Positions 1 through 12,770 of a stretch of 64,000 nt of DNA are shown piece by piece (positions within the stretch are counted from its first letter, which is position 1; the number at the start of each line of letters is the position of its first letter). The stretch is from Amoebidium appalachense (taxonomy: Eukaryota; Ichthyosporea). The DNA lies in NCBI GenBank assembly GCA_963693365.1, contig CAVNZM010000001.1, positions 12,772,001 to 12,836,000 of the forward strand, given 5' to 3'. A program made the translations under genes and the position numbers. The notes beneath the pieces were generated by a model. It was not told where the DNA came from, made no database searches, and was given only the letters and a program-made list of their open reading frames with translations.

Positions 1-1376
1 TGATTGAAGATCATAGCCGATATACATGCCGAGTTTGACGGTGGGGGCCAGCTTGTTCCGTTTCAGAGGCTGGCACATGAGTGTAGGCAGGGCAACCGAA
101 CACTTTGAGCTCGGAGATGTCGGGCTTGACACCGTAGAAAACCTCGAATGGTGTACGACCATTGGCAGTCGTGGACGGGGTGACGTTGATAATGTAGGCG
201 GCCTGTTGGAGGGCCTCAGCCCACAGTTTGGGGGACAGAGACTGATCTTGGACTTGATGGAGGAGGCAACGAACAATCTCTTGGAGGAACCGCATACGAC
301 GTTCAACACAGCCGTTCAGTTGAGGGCAGTCCACCGGAGCATAGCTGGCCTTGATGCCCTGGGAGAGGCAAAAAGCACGGGTAGCCTTGGAGGTGAACTC
401 AGAGCCGGAGTCGAAGTGGTAGACACCAACTTTGGAGGGGGCATGGGTAGCAACGAGGTTGGTGTGAGCTGTGAGAATGTCCAGGGTGGTTGTACGGTCG
501 GGCATCGGGTAGATCTTGACGAGGCCAGAGGCACGGCAGACAGTGACGAGAGCAACCTGGGAACCTTTGTACGATGTTGTGGTAGGCTCAAAAAAATCCC
601 AATGCCATTCATGACCGGGGATGTTGGAGTGAGGACGGTCACCCTTGAACGGAGCCTTGGTGGTTTTACCCATAATGCAGCCATGACAATCAGGAACATC
701 ACAGTCGAGGACAGACGAGGGGAGACCAATAACAAGGTCGTGTTTCACCATGTCCTTGATGCTGGTCATAGCACGGTGCCCCAGACGATGGTGCCAGATG
801 GATGGGTTAACACTGGTGGTGGCAGCCAGAGCCACAGGACGAGTGGGTGGTTGAATGGTGTAGTCCTTGAAGTAATACAGACCGTTGTGGAGACGGAGGT
901 TGACGAGATGACGGCCGGTGAGTCGGTCGAAGAGGAATGACGGAGTGGAGGCATCATTCAAATCACCCTTGATGTATTCGGCAGCAGCTTGGGATGTTGA
1001 AATGAGGAAGGCTTGGCCAGACGGGGTGTAGTAGGCTTCAATGGTAAGGGTGGCAGTGCCATGGTCGGTGGTGGTGTTGATGACGATATGGCCGGTGTGG
1101 GTGGCCAAGACGGGGGTGCCATTGAAGGCAGCAACGGGAGTCGGTGTCGGAAGGGGAGTGAGGTCATGGAAGCCGTGACTCACGGGTGGGGCAGACAGTC
1201 ATGTTGCACCCGGAATCCCAGGCAGGGTCGGAGGACACGGGGACGGAGCTAGCATTGTATGCCGAGAAAGCAAAGGAGACAGATTTCTCATTGCCTTGAC
1301 GGGAACGGTTGTGTCTGGACATACGGCATTTCGGCTCGGGGCAATCGATGATCGTGTGATCAGGCTCGTGGCAGTA
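1..1376 (-). pseudogene. Older family-1 copia element, protease/integrase fragment
   Basis: This is the antisense part of an older Ty1/copia element; it continues beyond the left window edge and resumes at 8125. The frame at 11-1183 encodes the GAG pre-integrase zinc site (HHRLGH then CHGC) and an integrase core with the Asp and Glu of the DDE triad (FDSGSEF, NGCVERR). Against the intact copy at 2364-6786 I see a 4-bp insertion near 1183 and a 1-bp insertion near 55. Both break the frame, so this copy is dead. It stops at 1376, where the younger element inserted into the gag zinc-knuckle codons. Confidence 0.9.
1372..1376. repeat. Target site duplication CAGTA, left copy
   Basis: The five bases CAGTA lie directly before the 5' LTR (TGTTG start at 1377) and recur at 8125-8129 directly after the 3' LTR. 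Removing the element and one copy restores an uninterrupted antisense gag sequence. This proves a nested insertion by integrase. Confidence 0.95.
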
Positions 1377-2301
1377 TGTTGTAATACGTAGTATTTACAT
1401 ATGGTAAGATCTTCTCAGTTTGTGTTATGTTTCAGTTCATATGCTTAGTGTAAATGCCACACTCCTATTATGTAAAGTGTAGCATCGATCTCCGATATGC
1501 TCGTATACTTGTAATCGTGTTGTATCGGCTCTAATCGTGTATTGTAAAATCGATTAGAATATTTATATGTGTGTACACGGATCCACCCACTCAGGGAGAG
1601 ATGTGTACATGTTCGTGTGTACATAAATATCTCTGGTTATAGTTATGCTATTACTATCTTGTTTGTTGATCTGTGCTCTCTTTTCCTTTCTCTTTCTCCT
1701 TCCTTATTTTCTTTTCTTTCTCTCCTTGTCTTCATGTGTATAATCGTGTTTCTTTTCTACTAATATATGTTAGGTAGATTTGTGTTACTTAATACGTGTT
1801 CATTGGACGATGACACACTTAGGCTACACTTAGATTAGCATGTGTGTTTAGACTTCGTTAATTTACTTTAGTTTTCATGTGTTGCCGGGCTTTAACCAAT
1901 CATCAAGGTTAAGTGTGATATGTCTGAGTCTTTGCAGTATGTCATAGGTTAGAACTTCCTTGATGATGACACGAGTTGACCTTAACTAGTGTCTGTGTCC
2001 TATCATGTACGTCTCCGCGTACCGGATCTCTCTGAAAGCAATTGGTTCTTAGTGATTGGTTTCTATTAGAGATAGATCTGATTTCCGACTGGTCGGAAAT
2101 CATGTATGGATTGGACTTAGAGGAATTTCAGGTATTTATTCGAAGATCAGAATAAATTCAGTCTAGTCGTGTCTAAACATTGATGTCTGTTGTGTACACT
2201 GCTCCGATCGTTCCGTGTTTTGTTGTTGTGTGTGTCTGTGGTGTTTTCACACTGCACCACTGTGTCTCTGCTTTCATCCCAAATACTTATACAATTTAAC
2301 A
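1377..2301 (+). repeat. 5' LTR of copia family 1 (925 bp)
   Basis: It begins TGTTGTAATACG and ends TTTAACA. It is nearly identical to 7196-8124 and related to the antisense LTRs at 9161-10085 and 21160-22108. It contains a CT-rich stretch around 1680-1740. Confidence 0.95.
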
Positions 2302-2319
2302 GGTTATGCAACCCTTTTG
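2302..2319 (+). other. Probable primer binding site, family 1
   Basis: The sequence directly after the LTR starts GGTTATG. The complement, CATAACC, resembles the anticodon loop of initiator tRNA-Met. That would suit the half-tRNA priming known for Drosophila copia. The match is short, so the tRNA is a guess. Confidence 0.4.
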
Positions 2320-2363
2320 CACGCTCCCTACACACATCTAGAACTAGCGCTCGTTTTTCAATC

Positions 2364-5087
2364 ATGGATCCAAACAAAACTGGTGTAAACAAAATAACCA
2401 TGTGGAAAGGTGAAGGGAAAACTGGTCCCGATAGCAAAACCACCTATTTTCAATGGGAAATCATTTTTCTCGGCATGATGACCGGCACTAAAGGTGTCCG
2501 ACTCGTCTCGATGTTGTACTTGCTGACAACTACGTCCCCCCTACCACCGTCGCGGTTGACGGTGAACCCCCCTTCTACGGCTACGGCACTACCGCGGAAC
2601 TCAAGGAGGCCCGCAATTGCCTCCTGCTCCATATGATACAGAACATCGACCCTTCCGTCCTCACCACCGTTGCCCAGTACCGTATTGGCATGGACCCTGA
2701 ACGGGCCATGTGGAAATTCCGTCAACACTACCTCCAAGGCAAACCCGATCAGATCCGCATCCTTCACCGTCAGTGGGATGCCTGTGCCCTTCAGCCCGGT
2801 GAATCATTCACCACCTACCTGAGTCGTCTGCAGACCATCGTGAACCAGCTCCAGTCCCTCCAAGATGAGTCCATTCACTTCACTCGTCTAGCTGAGAAGT
2901 TCTTCAATGAACTCACCACCAGAGACGACCTCACCCCTGAGTTCAACCGTCTTATCGAAGACTATCACTTCGGTGATAAGCTATTCCCCGACTTCGAGTC
3001 CCTCCACAACCACGTCAAGGGCATCGAGCTACGTCAAGACCTCAAGATGCAACTCCGGAGCAACCGTGCCCACCGTGCCTCCAAGTCCAGCATGGCATTA
3101 AATGCCAGTGCTCCCCCCCGTGATCTTCCTCGCCGTGACTTACGCAACCGACTTGACCGTACCCCTGGCACGGACCTCCGAACTCGTCTCTCCCGTCAGC
3201 ACACCCGATCCCGTTCCCCCCACCGGCCTGCCTTCCGGTCCACGTCTCGTTCCCCCAGTCGTTCCCGTTTCTCGGGTTCCCGTCGTTCTGATTCCCCGGC
3301 TCGTTCTAACACCCCGTCCGTGAAAGCATGCTCCTACTGCCACGAGCCTGATCACACGATCATCGATTGCCCTGAGCCGAAATGCCGTATGTCCAGACAC
3401 AACCGTTCCCGTCAAGGCAGTGAGAAATCTGTCTCCTTTGCTTTCTGGGCATACAATGCTAGCTCCGTCCCCGTGTCCTCCGACCCTGCCTGGGATTCCG
3501 GATGCAACATGACTGTCTGCCCCACCCGTGAGTTCTTCCATGACCTCACTCCCCTTCCGACACCGACTCCTGTTGCTGCCTTCAATGGTACCCCCGTCTT
3601 GGCCACTCACACCGGCCGTATCGTCATCAACACCACCACCGACCATGGCATTGCCACCCTTACCATTGAAGCCTACTACACCCCGTCTGGCCAAGCCTTC
3701 CTCATTTCAACATCCCAAGCTGCTGCCGAATACATCAAGGGTGATTTGAATGATGCCTCCACTCCGTCATTCCTCTTCGACCGACTCACCGGCCGTCATC
3801 TCGTCAACCTCCGTCTACACAACGGTCTGTATTACTTCAAGGACTACACCATTCAACCACCCACTCGTCCTGTGGCTCTGGCTGCCACTACCAGTGTTAA
3901 CCCATCCATCTGGCACCATCGTCTGGGGCACCGTGCTATGACCAGCATCAAGGACATGGTGAAACACGACCTTGTTATTGGTCTCCCCTCGTCTGTCCTC
4001 GACTGTGATGTTCCTGATTGTCATGGCTGCATTATGGGTAAAACCACCAAGGCTCCGTTCAAGGGTGACCGTCCTCACTCCAACATCCCCGGTCATGAAT
4101 GGCATTGGGATTTTTTTAAGCCTACCACAACATCGTACGGAGGTTCCAAGGTTGCTCTCGTCACTGTCTGCCGTGCCTCTGGTCTCGTCAAGATCTACCC
4201 GATGGCCGACCGTACAACCACCCTGGACACTCTCACAGCTCACACCAACCTCGTTGCTACCCATGCCCCCTCCAAAGTTGGTGTCTACCACTTCGACTCC
4301 GGCTCTGAGTTCACCTCCAAGGCTACCCGTGCTTTTTGCCTCTCCCAGGGCATCAAGGCCAGCTATGCTCCGGTGGACTGCCCTCAACTGAACGGCTGTG
4401 TTGAACGTCGTATGCGGTTCCTCCAAGAGATTGTTCGTTGCCTCCTCCATCAAGTCCAAGATCAGTCTCTGTCCCCCAAACTGTGGGCTGAGGCCCTCCA
4501 ACAGGCCGCCTACATTATCAACGTCACCCCGTCCACGACTGCCAATGGTCGTACACCATTCGAGGTTTTCTACGGTGTCAAGCCCGACATCTCCGAGCTC
4601 AAAGTGTTCGGTTGCCCTGCCTACACTCATGTGCCAGCCTCTAAACGGAACAAGCTGGCCCCCACCGTCAAACTCGGCATGTATATCGGCTATGATCTTC
4701 AATCACACTGCCACCGGATCTTCAATCCCACCACCCATTGTGTCGGCCTCTTCCGTGATGTGATTTTCGACGAATCAGCTTATCTCCCGTCCGACATTCC
4801 ATCAACACTTCCGACCCCCGACACCACTGCTACTTCGACCACCCCACCCCCCACAGTTGACACTGAAGATGATGTTTGTCTGGTGTACTCTGGCCCCCCT
4901 CCTGCCATCGTCGTTCCCCCGACACCCCCCCCCCACCGGCCCCCCTGCCCCCGTGCCCGTCCAGCCTGCCGACCCTCATCCTGCCCCTGGCAACGTCACA
5001 CCCATCCGACCCGGGTCCCCCGACAACTTCCACTCGGCCCCGTCCAGCCCGGAGGTTGCCCCCCCTGCAATTCCGAACTTCCAAGTT
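2364..5087 (+). pseudogene. Gag-protease-integrase of copia family 1, frameshifted
   Basis: Translation starts at ATG 2364 (MDPNKTG). A 2-bp insertion around 2504-2510, absent from the older copy at 8125-9098, shifts the frame, and the rest is open from about 2510. Visible in order: gag body; RS-rich tail; CCHC zinc knuckle CSYCHEPDHTIIDC; protease active site WDSG; pre-integrase HHRLGH and CHGC; integrase core with WDFF, FDSGSEF and NGCVERR. The integrase frame runs into a C10 tract at 4925-4934. Conserved linker residues (PGSPDNFHSAPSSP) then lie in a different frame, so a second shift occurs there. This would be the capsid and integration half of the polyprotein. Confidence 0.85.
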
Positions 5088-5099
5088 CCCCCCCCCCCC

Positions 5100-6786
5100 G
5101 TCTCCACCTCCCCCGGTTCCTGCACCCCGTCGTTCTGCCCGTCTACAGGGCAAGGTTGGACTTCAAGCCACCACCACCCTGCCAGTCCCCCCCGGTCCCC
5201 CCATCAACATCGACCAACTACCCAAACTTGTCCGTCAACTGTGTTCCGGACCCAATGGTGACCAGGTCAAGTCAGCCCTCACTGCTGAGTATCAAGCCTT
5301 CGTCGACAAAGACATCTTTGAACTTGTTGACCCTCCCCCTGGTGCTAACATCGTCGGCTTCAAGTGGATTGTCTCCGAGAAAACTCTCAACTCGGCTGGT
5401 GACACCAAGATCAAGGCCCGTGGTGTTGCTCAAGGCTTCAGTCAGCAATACGGTGTTGACTATGAGTTGATTGAGAGCCCTGTCATCCGTCCGGCTGCTC
5501 TCCGTGCTATCCTAGCTCTGGCCGTTGTTGAAGGTCATGACATCCATCAACTCGACGTGTCTACGGCCTTTCTCAACAGCCCACTCACCGAGACCATCTA
5601 CATGAAACAACCCCCGGGATTCATCACCATGGCCACACTTGGCAAGGTCTGGAGACTCAAGAAAGCCCTGTACGGCCTCAAGCAGGCCTCCAAGGCTTGG
5701 TACGACTTCCTCGACGGCATTCTTCTTGCCCATGGCCTGACCCGTACTAAGACAGACCCGTGCATCTACCTCCGGTTCTTCCCCAACAACGATGTGGTTC
5801 GGGCTGGTAACTACGTCGACGACTCCACCATCACCAACACCCGGGGTTCTACTGCTGCCAGTGACCTGGCTGCCCACATCAGCAAGATGGCCAGCTGTCG
5901 TATGAGTCCATTTGACCGTATGCTCGGTGTTGATTTTAATCACTCTGATCCCCATCACCTCCACATGCACCAGAGGTCTTACATCATGGAATCCGATATC
6001 ATCCACGACTTCAACCTCACCGATGCCAAGTCCAAGTCTACCCCCATCCCTGCAGGCACCACCGTCTCCCTGGCTGACTGCCCCCCCCAACCGTTCACCG
6101 TGCCCTACCGTGAGTTACTCGGCCGTCTCCTCTGGGTGGCACGGTGCACACGTCCCGACATTGCCTATGCCATCGGCTTCCTTGGTCGGTTCAGCACCAA
6201 CCCCGGCAAGACTCACTGGGACCTTCTCCGTCGTGTGGCCCGGTACCTGCTCGGCACCATTGACCTTGGCATTGACTACAAGTACTCGGCCACCCAGCCC
6301 CCCATACTCGAATGCTACACGGATGCTGACTTTGCTGGTTGTGCCGACAGCAAGAAGTCTACCACCGGCTACATCATCGAGTTTGCTGGTATGCCCATCA
6401 TCTGGTACTCCAAGCTCCAGCCCATAACGGCCACCAGCACCACTGAAGCTGAGCTGATTGCTCTCAATGCTGGCACCCAAGAAGTTGCTTGGGTCCGTGA
6501 CCTCTTCAAGGAACTCGGCTGTCCCATGCTTGCTCCGACTCCGGTGTACTGTGACAACCACTGGCAGTCGACCATTGCCATCGTCAACTCCACCGGCATC
6601 AAGCACCGTACCAAACACATTGCCGTCCGGTATCACAACACCAAGGACTACATTGCAAGTGGGGACGTGGTTGTCCACTACGTTGAGTCAGCCCACAACT
6701 TAGCTGACATCCTCACCAAACCCCTCCCCGGCCCGAGTCATGTCAACCATCGTGCTCGACTTTGTTTACCGGATATTGTGGATTGA
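5100..6786 (+). CDS. Reverse transcriptase-RNase H of copia family 1
   Basis: This is the continuation of pol, in another frame after a C12 tract at 5088-5099. RT shows FKWIVSEK, the catalytic Asp in QLDVSTAFLN, YGLKQAS and the YVDD box. RNase H shows TDADFAG, the Glu in TEAELIAL and the Asp in YCDN, and the C-terminus has the copia motif KHRTKHIAVRYHNTKD. The stop is TGA at 6784-6786. Two extra codons (HW) follow YCDN relative to family 2. The domain itself looks intact, but it can only be made if the upstream frame shifts are bridged. Confidence 0.88.
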
Positions 6787-7195
6787 CCCGTCCTACTTCA
6801 AGAGTGATTTTCTAATGTTTACTACTTCCTTTATCATAATCATTATTTCATATGAATATTGCCTTTGTGGGTATGCCCACTTAGGGTTTATATGTAAGGT
6901 TTGACCTGTACCATGACTCTACTCTATCTTTCACTGGTTTAAAACCCAGTTAATCAAACCCCGACTATACACGTTATACATATTCGTTGTTTTGGTTCCT
7001 TCCCCCCCCCCCCCCTCCCCCCCCCCCTTTCCCCCCCCTTCCCCCCCCCCTCCCCCCCCCTTCTCCCCCCCCCCCCCCCCCCCCCCGGGAAAAGTACACA
7101 CTTTAATTTTTTTTTTCGTTTCTGTTCTCAAGTGGGGAGATTTCACTAGTTCAGTGGGGATATGATAACACAAACTTCAAAGTCTTAAGTGGGGA
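6787..7195 (+). other. 3' untranslated region with C-rich tract and polypurine tract
   Basis: A tract of almost pure C (about 6999-7086) lies between the pol stop and the LTR. The purine motif AGTGGGGA occurs three times (7131, 7153, 7188). The last copy abuts the 3' LTR and is the expected plus-strand primer. Confidence 0.75.
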
Positions 7196-8124
7196 TGTTG
7201 TAATACGTAGTATTTACATATGGTAAGATCTTCTCAGTTTGTGTTATGTTTCAGTTCATATGCTTAGTGTAAATGCCACACTCCTATTATGTAAAGTGTA
7301 GCATCGATCTCCGATATGCTTGTATACTTGTAATCGTGTTGTATCGGCTCTAATCGTGTATTGTAAAATCGATTAGAATATTTATGTGTGTACACGGATC
7401 CACCCACTCAGGGAGAGATGTGTACATGTTCGTGTGTACATAAATATCTCTGGTTATAGTTATGCTATTACTATCTTTTTTGTTGATCTGTGCTCTCTTT
7501 TCCTTTCTCTTTCTCCTTCCTTATTTTCTTTTCTTTCTCTCCTTGTCTTCATGTGTATAATCGTGTTTCTTTTCTACTAATATATGTTAGGTAGATTTGT
7601 GTTACTTAATACGTGTTCATTGGACGATGACACACTTAGGCTACACTTAGATTAGCATGTGTGTTTAGACTTCGTTAATTTACTTTAGTTTTCATGTGTT
7701 GCCGGGCTTTAACCAATCATCAAGGTTAAGTGTGATATGTCTGAGTCTTTGCAGTATGTCATAGGTTACTAATAGAACTTCCTTGATGATGACACGAGTT
7801 GACCTTAACTAGTGTCTGTGTCCTATCATGTACGTCTCCGCGTACCGGATCTCTCTGAAAGCAATTGGTTCTTAGTGATTGGTTTCTATTAGCGATAGAT
7901 CTGATTTCCGACTGGTCGGAAATCATGTATGGATTGGACTTAGAGGAATTTCAGGTATTTATTCGAAGATCAGAATAAATTCAGTCTAGTCGTGTCTAAA
8001 CATTGATGTCTGTTGTGTACACTGCTCCGATCGTTCCGTGTTTTGTTGTTGTGTGTGTCTGTGGTGTTTTCACACTGCACCACTGTGTCTCTGCTTTCAT
8101 CCCAAATACTTATACAATTTAACA
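7196..8124 (+). repeat. 3' LTR of copia family 1 (929 bp)
   Basis: It begins TGTTGTAATACG at 7196 after the purine tract and ends AACA at 8124, followed by the target duplication CAGTA. Confidence 0.95.
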
Positions 8125-9098
8125 CAGTAGGAGCATGCTTTCACGGACGGGTTGTTAGAACGAGCCGGGGAATCAGAACGACGGGAACCCGAGAAACGGG
8201 AACGACTGGGGGAACGAGACGTGGACCGGAAGGCAGGCCGGTGGGGGGAACGGGATCGGGTGTGCTGACGGGAGAGACGAGTTCGGAGATCCGTGCCAGG
8301 GGTACGGTCAAGTCGGTTGCGTAAGTCACGTTGAGGAAGATCACGGGGGGGAGCACTGGCATTTAATGCCATGCTGGACTTGGAGGCACGGTGGGCACGG
8401 TTGCTCCGGAGTTGCATCTTGAGGTCTTGACGTAACTCGATGCCCTTGACGTGGTTGTGGAGGGACTCGAAGTCGGGGAATAGCTTATCACCGAAGTGAT
8501 AGTCTTCGATAAGACGGTTGAACTCAGGGGTGAGGTCGTCTCTGGTGGTGAGTTCATTGAAGAACTTCTCAGCTAGACGAGTGAAGTGAATGGACTCATC
8601 TTGGAGGGACTGGAGCTGGTTCACGATGGTCTGCAGACGACTCAGGTAGGTGGTGAATGATTCACCGGGCTGAAGGGCACAGGCATCCCACTGACGGTGA
8701 AGGATGCGGATCTGATCGGGTTTGCCTTGGAGGTAGTGTTGACGGAATTTCCACATGGCCCGTTCAGGGTCCATGCCAATACGGTACTGGGCAACGGTGG
8801 TGAGCACGGAAGGGTCGATGTTCTGAATCATATGGAGCAGGAGGCAATTGCGGGCCTCCTTGAGCTCCGCGGTAGTGCCGTAGCCGTAGAAGGGGGGTTC
8901 ACCGTCAACCGCGACGGTGGTAGGGGGGACATAGTTGTCAGCAAGTACAACATCCACAAGTCGGACACCTTTAGTGCCGGTCATCATGCCGAGAAAAATG
9001 ATTTCCCATTGAAAATAGGTGGTTTTGCTATCGGGACCAGTCTTCCCTTCAGCTTTCCACATGGTTATTTTGTTTACACCAGTTTTGTTTGGATCCAT
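8125..9098 (-). pseudogene. Older family-1 copia element, gag N-terminal part
   Basis: An antisense gag from ATG at 9098 to the zinc-knuckle codons, where the younger element cut it. It joins 1-1376 once that element is removed. It keeps the undisturbed reading VRLVDVVLADNYV, where the younger copy has a 2-bp insertion. It shows the RS-rich segment typical of both copia gags here. Confidence 0.92.
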
Positions 9099-9160
9099 GA
9101 TTGAAAAACGATCGCTAGTTCTAGATGTGTGTAAGGAGCGTGCAAAAGGGCTGCATAACC

Positions 9161-10085
9161 TATAAAATTATATAAGTATTTGGGATGTAAGCAGAGACAC
9201 AGTGGTGCAGTGTGAAAACACCACAGACACACACAACAACAAAACACGGAACGATCGGAGCAGTGTACACAACAGACATCAATGTTTAGACACGACTGAA
9301 CTGAATTTATTCTGATCTGCGAATAAATACCTGAAATTCCTCTAAGTCCAATCCATACATGATTTCCGACCAGTCGGAAATCAGATCTATCTCTAATAGA
9401 AACCAATCACTAAGAACCAATTGCTTTCAGAGAGATCCGGTACGCGGAGACGCACACGATAGGACACAGACACTAGTTAAGGTCAACTCGTGTCATCATC
9501 AAGGAAGTTCTAACCTATGACATACTGCAAAGACTCAGACATATCACACTTAACCTTGATGATTGGTTAAAGCCCGGCAACACATGAAAACTAAAGTGAA
9601 TTAATGAAGTCTAAACACACATGCTATTCTAAGTGTAGCCTAAGTTTGTTACCGTCCAATGAACATGTATTAAGTAACACAAATCTACCTAACATATATT
9701 AGTAGAAAAGAAATACGATTATACACATGAAGACAAAGAGAGAAAGAAAAGAAAATAAGGAGGGAGAAAGAGGAAGGAAAAGAGAGCACAGATCAACAAA
9801 CAAGATAGTAATAGCATAACTATAACCAGAGATATTTATGTACACACGAACATGTACACGTCTCTCCCTGAGTGGGTGGATCCGTGTACACACATATAAA
9901 TATTCTAATCGATATTACAACACACGATTAAAGCCGATACAACACGATTACAAGTATACAAGCATATCGGAGATCGATGCCACAATTTACATAATAGGAG
10001 TGTGGCATTTACACTAAGCATATGAACTGAAACATAACACAAACTGAGAAGATCTTACCATATGTAAATACTACGTATTACAACA
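9161..10085 (-). repeat. 5' LTR of the older family-1 element
   Basis: About 925 bp in antisense, homologous along its whole length to 1377-2301. On the minus strand it starts TGTTGTAATACG at 10085. Its inner end reads TA instead of CA, a sign of decay. The external target duplication would lie outside this window. Confidence 0.9.
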
Positions 10086-11744
10086 AACAGATGGGCCCTG
10101 GCAGGCTGGCGTCTTTGGGCGGGACCGCAAGAGCCGGCGCCAGACTCTTTCCCAGGCACCTGCGACAACTGCAAGGCGCGGGGGCAACGTGTGGTGTAAA
10201 CAGCCCCGTCGTGGGGGGCAGGGACGTCAGTGACCGTGTTGCTGGTATGAAGGTTTTATTAGGGGGTAGGCCGTCTCTTGGGTTGTTGTTGTTGTATGGG
10301 AGTTGTGTGGTGTTATTTTTCGGCGAGTTTTCTACTGGTGCCTGGCGTTTTCGACGTGTGTATGAGTCCTGTGTTGGCGACGTGTGTGGTTAGGGTCAGT
10401 GGAATAGAAAGTCCTGCTGCTGTCTGGGAGCTCGGCCCCCTGACGAGGGGGCTGGGGGGGGGTCGAAGTGTAGTCATGGCAGTGGCAGGCCCCCACTGTT
10501 GTGAACCCCCGTCGTCAAAGGGCCTGGTGCTGAGGCCCCTTGGAGTGGCTGCCCTGGGCCTGGTGTTGAGGCCCTTTGGAGTGGCTGCCCGTAGTGTTGT
10601 TGAGTAGTGTTGTGGTGCCCAGTGCAGCAGTAGGCCTTAGACACACCGCTGGGTAGGGCACGGTTCAAGGCGGAGGCATTCCCAAACCACCGGGACCTAC
10701 GTAGTAGGTGTCTTTGTCGGGTAGGGGAATGGCCAGCAAGAGAGTCTGGAGGTGTACGTCACATGAGTCTGGAGGTGTTCGTCACGGCATGTTTGGTTGT
10801 GTTAGGAATTCTTTGTGGATGGGGCATGCTGAGTGTGGTTGTATGGATGGCGTCTGGCATCATGTCTGTTGCTATGTTCCACTCGATATAACATGGTGCC
10901 AGGGGCATGGGGTTTTGGGTGCAGGTTGTGGACGGGGGCAGAGGTGCATCTACAGGGCAACGTCAGTGGCGGTTCATATTATCCTTGTTTTGGGGTTGGG
11001 TTGGGTACTAACCATGCTGGGGTGGTGCGGGGATGCATGTATATGTTTTTTATGTTATATGTTATATGTTGCTTCCTGCATGGTTAGCGGTAGTTGTAGT
11101 CGCTCAGCACATAACTTTATTTTGTTTTTAGGTAGTTTTTACTGAGGTGGAACTCAGTTATTTTTTGTGCGAGGGGGGAGTTGTCATGTGCTGAGCTGAT
11201 TCGTATTAGTTTGCTTCTATATTTTGTGTTTTGGTGAGTGAATTTCGGGGGTTTTCTTGCATAGTGATGCCGGGGTCTAAGTGGGGTATGAGGAGATTTA
11301 TCAGTGGTATGGGGAGAACCTGATGCGGCGGCGGCTGATTGTTAAAGCTGCGCAGCGTGCATGCGCCACGCCTCTGCGTACTCTCCATGTTAAATGTTGT
11401 ATTGCTTCTTGCTGTGTGCTTGGCGAGACCCATGTTGCCTGCTCGCGTGTGTGTATGCTTATATGTATTGTGAGTAAAGGTGTGTACGTGTTGTAGTGCT
11501 GTAGGGGTGTCTGAGGTGGCGGTAGCCAATGGTGTGGAGTGCGTGTAGTCTGTGGGGGAGGGAGTGTTGTGATTGGCTGAATGTCACTGTGGTATTTGTC
11601 TGGCCAGTGGGCCGCGTGTCTGTGAAGTGTCTCGCGGGGTCGCGGGCTTTTCGAAGTTCTTCTAAGAACACGTTTTGTCTCGCTTCCCACCCAACTCAAA
11701 GAAAAGTTTATAGGTATACACGGTTTTAAGCCCCTTTAAGCGTG
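10086..11744. other. Stretch without a recognised gene
   Basis: Mixed, moderately GC-rich sequence with only short, unconvincing frames. A 38-bp unit (GGGCCTGGTG...GGCTGCCC) is repeated in tandem near 10518-10592. I recognise no protein family. Confidence 0.6.
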
Positions 11745-11808
11745 CAGATAGTTAGAGTAGTTCGTGTACACTCTGTTTGTTGCCACGACAGGGGGGGGGG
11801 GGGGGGGG

Positions 11809-11846
<38 letters not shown>

Positions 11847-11972
11847 AAAGAGAAAGGGGAGAGAGGGGGGAGAGCACAAAGAAGGGGAGCAGACACGAAC
11901 ACAAACAAAGCTAAGACACATACATACTTCAAGACTCGTGCTGTCCTACGTAGTGACGTATTCCAACTAAAC
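11745..11972 (-). repeat. Fragment of an LTR related to copia family 2
   Basis: The reverse complement begins TTGGAATACGTCAC and follows the first ~200 bp of the family-2 LTR: CTTGAAGTATGTATGTGTC, then the CT-rich microsatellite and the C-run. After the C-run similarity is lost. It is a truncated or diverged LTR. Confidence 0.7.
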
Positions 11973-12035
11973 ATGGGGAAGGGGGTCATCATGGGCTAAC
12001 CAAACATAAACATGGGGAAGGGGGTCATCATGGGC
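11970..12035. repeat. 28-bp direct duplication
   Basis: AAACATGGGGAAGGGGGTCA plus eight more bases occurs twice, 38 bp apart, at the outer edge of the LTR fragment. Confidence 0.75.
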
Positions 12036-12039
12036 CCAC

Positions 12040-12770
12040 TCATGTTAGTGTTAAGCCCCCCTGCAGGCATGGCCGGGAAACCAAAAGGCCACTGCTGCAC
12101 CGGCCTGACCCACAACCCCGGTGGTTACACCCACAGTTAGATGGTGTTGTACAGTCCCGACCCCGTGGTGAATGGTCACGGGTGCGTGCGCGAGAAGACT
12201 CCCGTTCTGGAGTGCGGTTGCGCTGGGGAGAGCGGTTGCGCGAGCGAGCACGCTCGTGCACACACCCGCGCTCCTTGCTGCGCTCATGCGCTCACCACCG
12301 CGCTCGCGCTCACGCACACGCACACGCTCAGGGGACCGGCTACGACGAGAAGGAGAACGGCGCCGCGGGCGAGGGGAGCGGGAACGGTCGGCATCACGGT
12401 CAGGTGATGGTGAACGGTACTCACGGCCAGGGGTGGGCGGGTTGTAGTTGTATCCCCACTGGTCATCTGCCAAAACCCCATAATAGTTATTCCGTAAGTA
12501 AACATCACCCTCCTGGGTCTCACCCTGATTGCCAACTGCCTGTTTATTCCCACCAGCCTGGCTGCCAACACCACGTGCACCCCTCTTTTTAACAGGAACC
12601 CACCCAGCTTCTCTCAGGGCTTGGAATGCACGCAATGCCTCAGTCTGCCGGCGCAACACTTCCTCCGTGTTGCTAGCATCTACCCCCATAACCTCAGCGG
12701 CATGATCAAGTAAAGAACGTTCCTGTGTGCTAGGGTCACGTGCATGTGGGGGTACAGTCAGGTCAGGCTC
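12040..12770 (-). pseudogene. SR-rich reading frame, C-terminal part
   Basis: On the minus strand this frame encodes a charged segment (LRRQTEALRAFQALREAGW) followed by RS/RE repeats (SPSPDRDADRSRSPRPRRR). It continues without frame change from 19987-20480 when copia element 2 and one GGCTC copy are removed. A shift near 12262-12290 is needed to keep the RS-type composition to the end. It could be a host SR protein or the gag of another retroelement; both copia gags here also have RS tails. I do not recognise the family. Confidence 0.5.

Larger units (their letters stand above)
1377..8124 (+). mobile_element. Full-length Ty1/copia LTR retrotransposon, family 1
   Basis: A 6748-bp element with TG...CA LTRs of 925 bp (1377-2301) and 929 bp (7196-8124), flanked by a 5-bp target duplication. 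Gene order is gag, protease, integrase, RT, RNase H, which defines Ty1/copia. The LTRs differ by only a handful of substitutions plus small indels, for example 6 bp inserted near 7770, so insertion was recent. Coding frames carry a 2-bp insertion in gag and length changes in two C-runs. This copy is probably non-autonomous unless the C-run changes are assembly errors. Confidence 0.96.

Noticed and set aside
4925-5099. Programmed frameshift at C-runs between integrase and RT in both copia families
   Set aside because: Family 1 needs shifts at two C-runs (C10 and C12), family 2 at one (C13). The first shift goes in opposite directions in the two families. Random length change or sequencing error in homopolymers explains this better.
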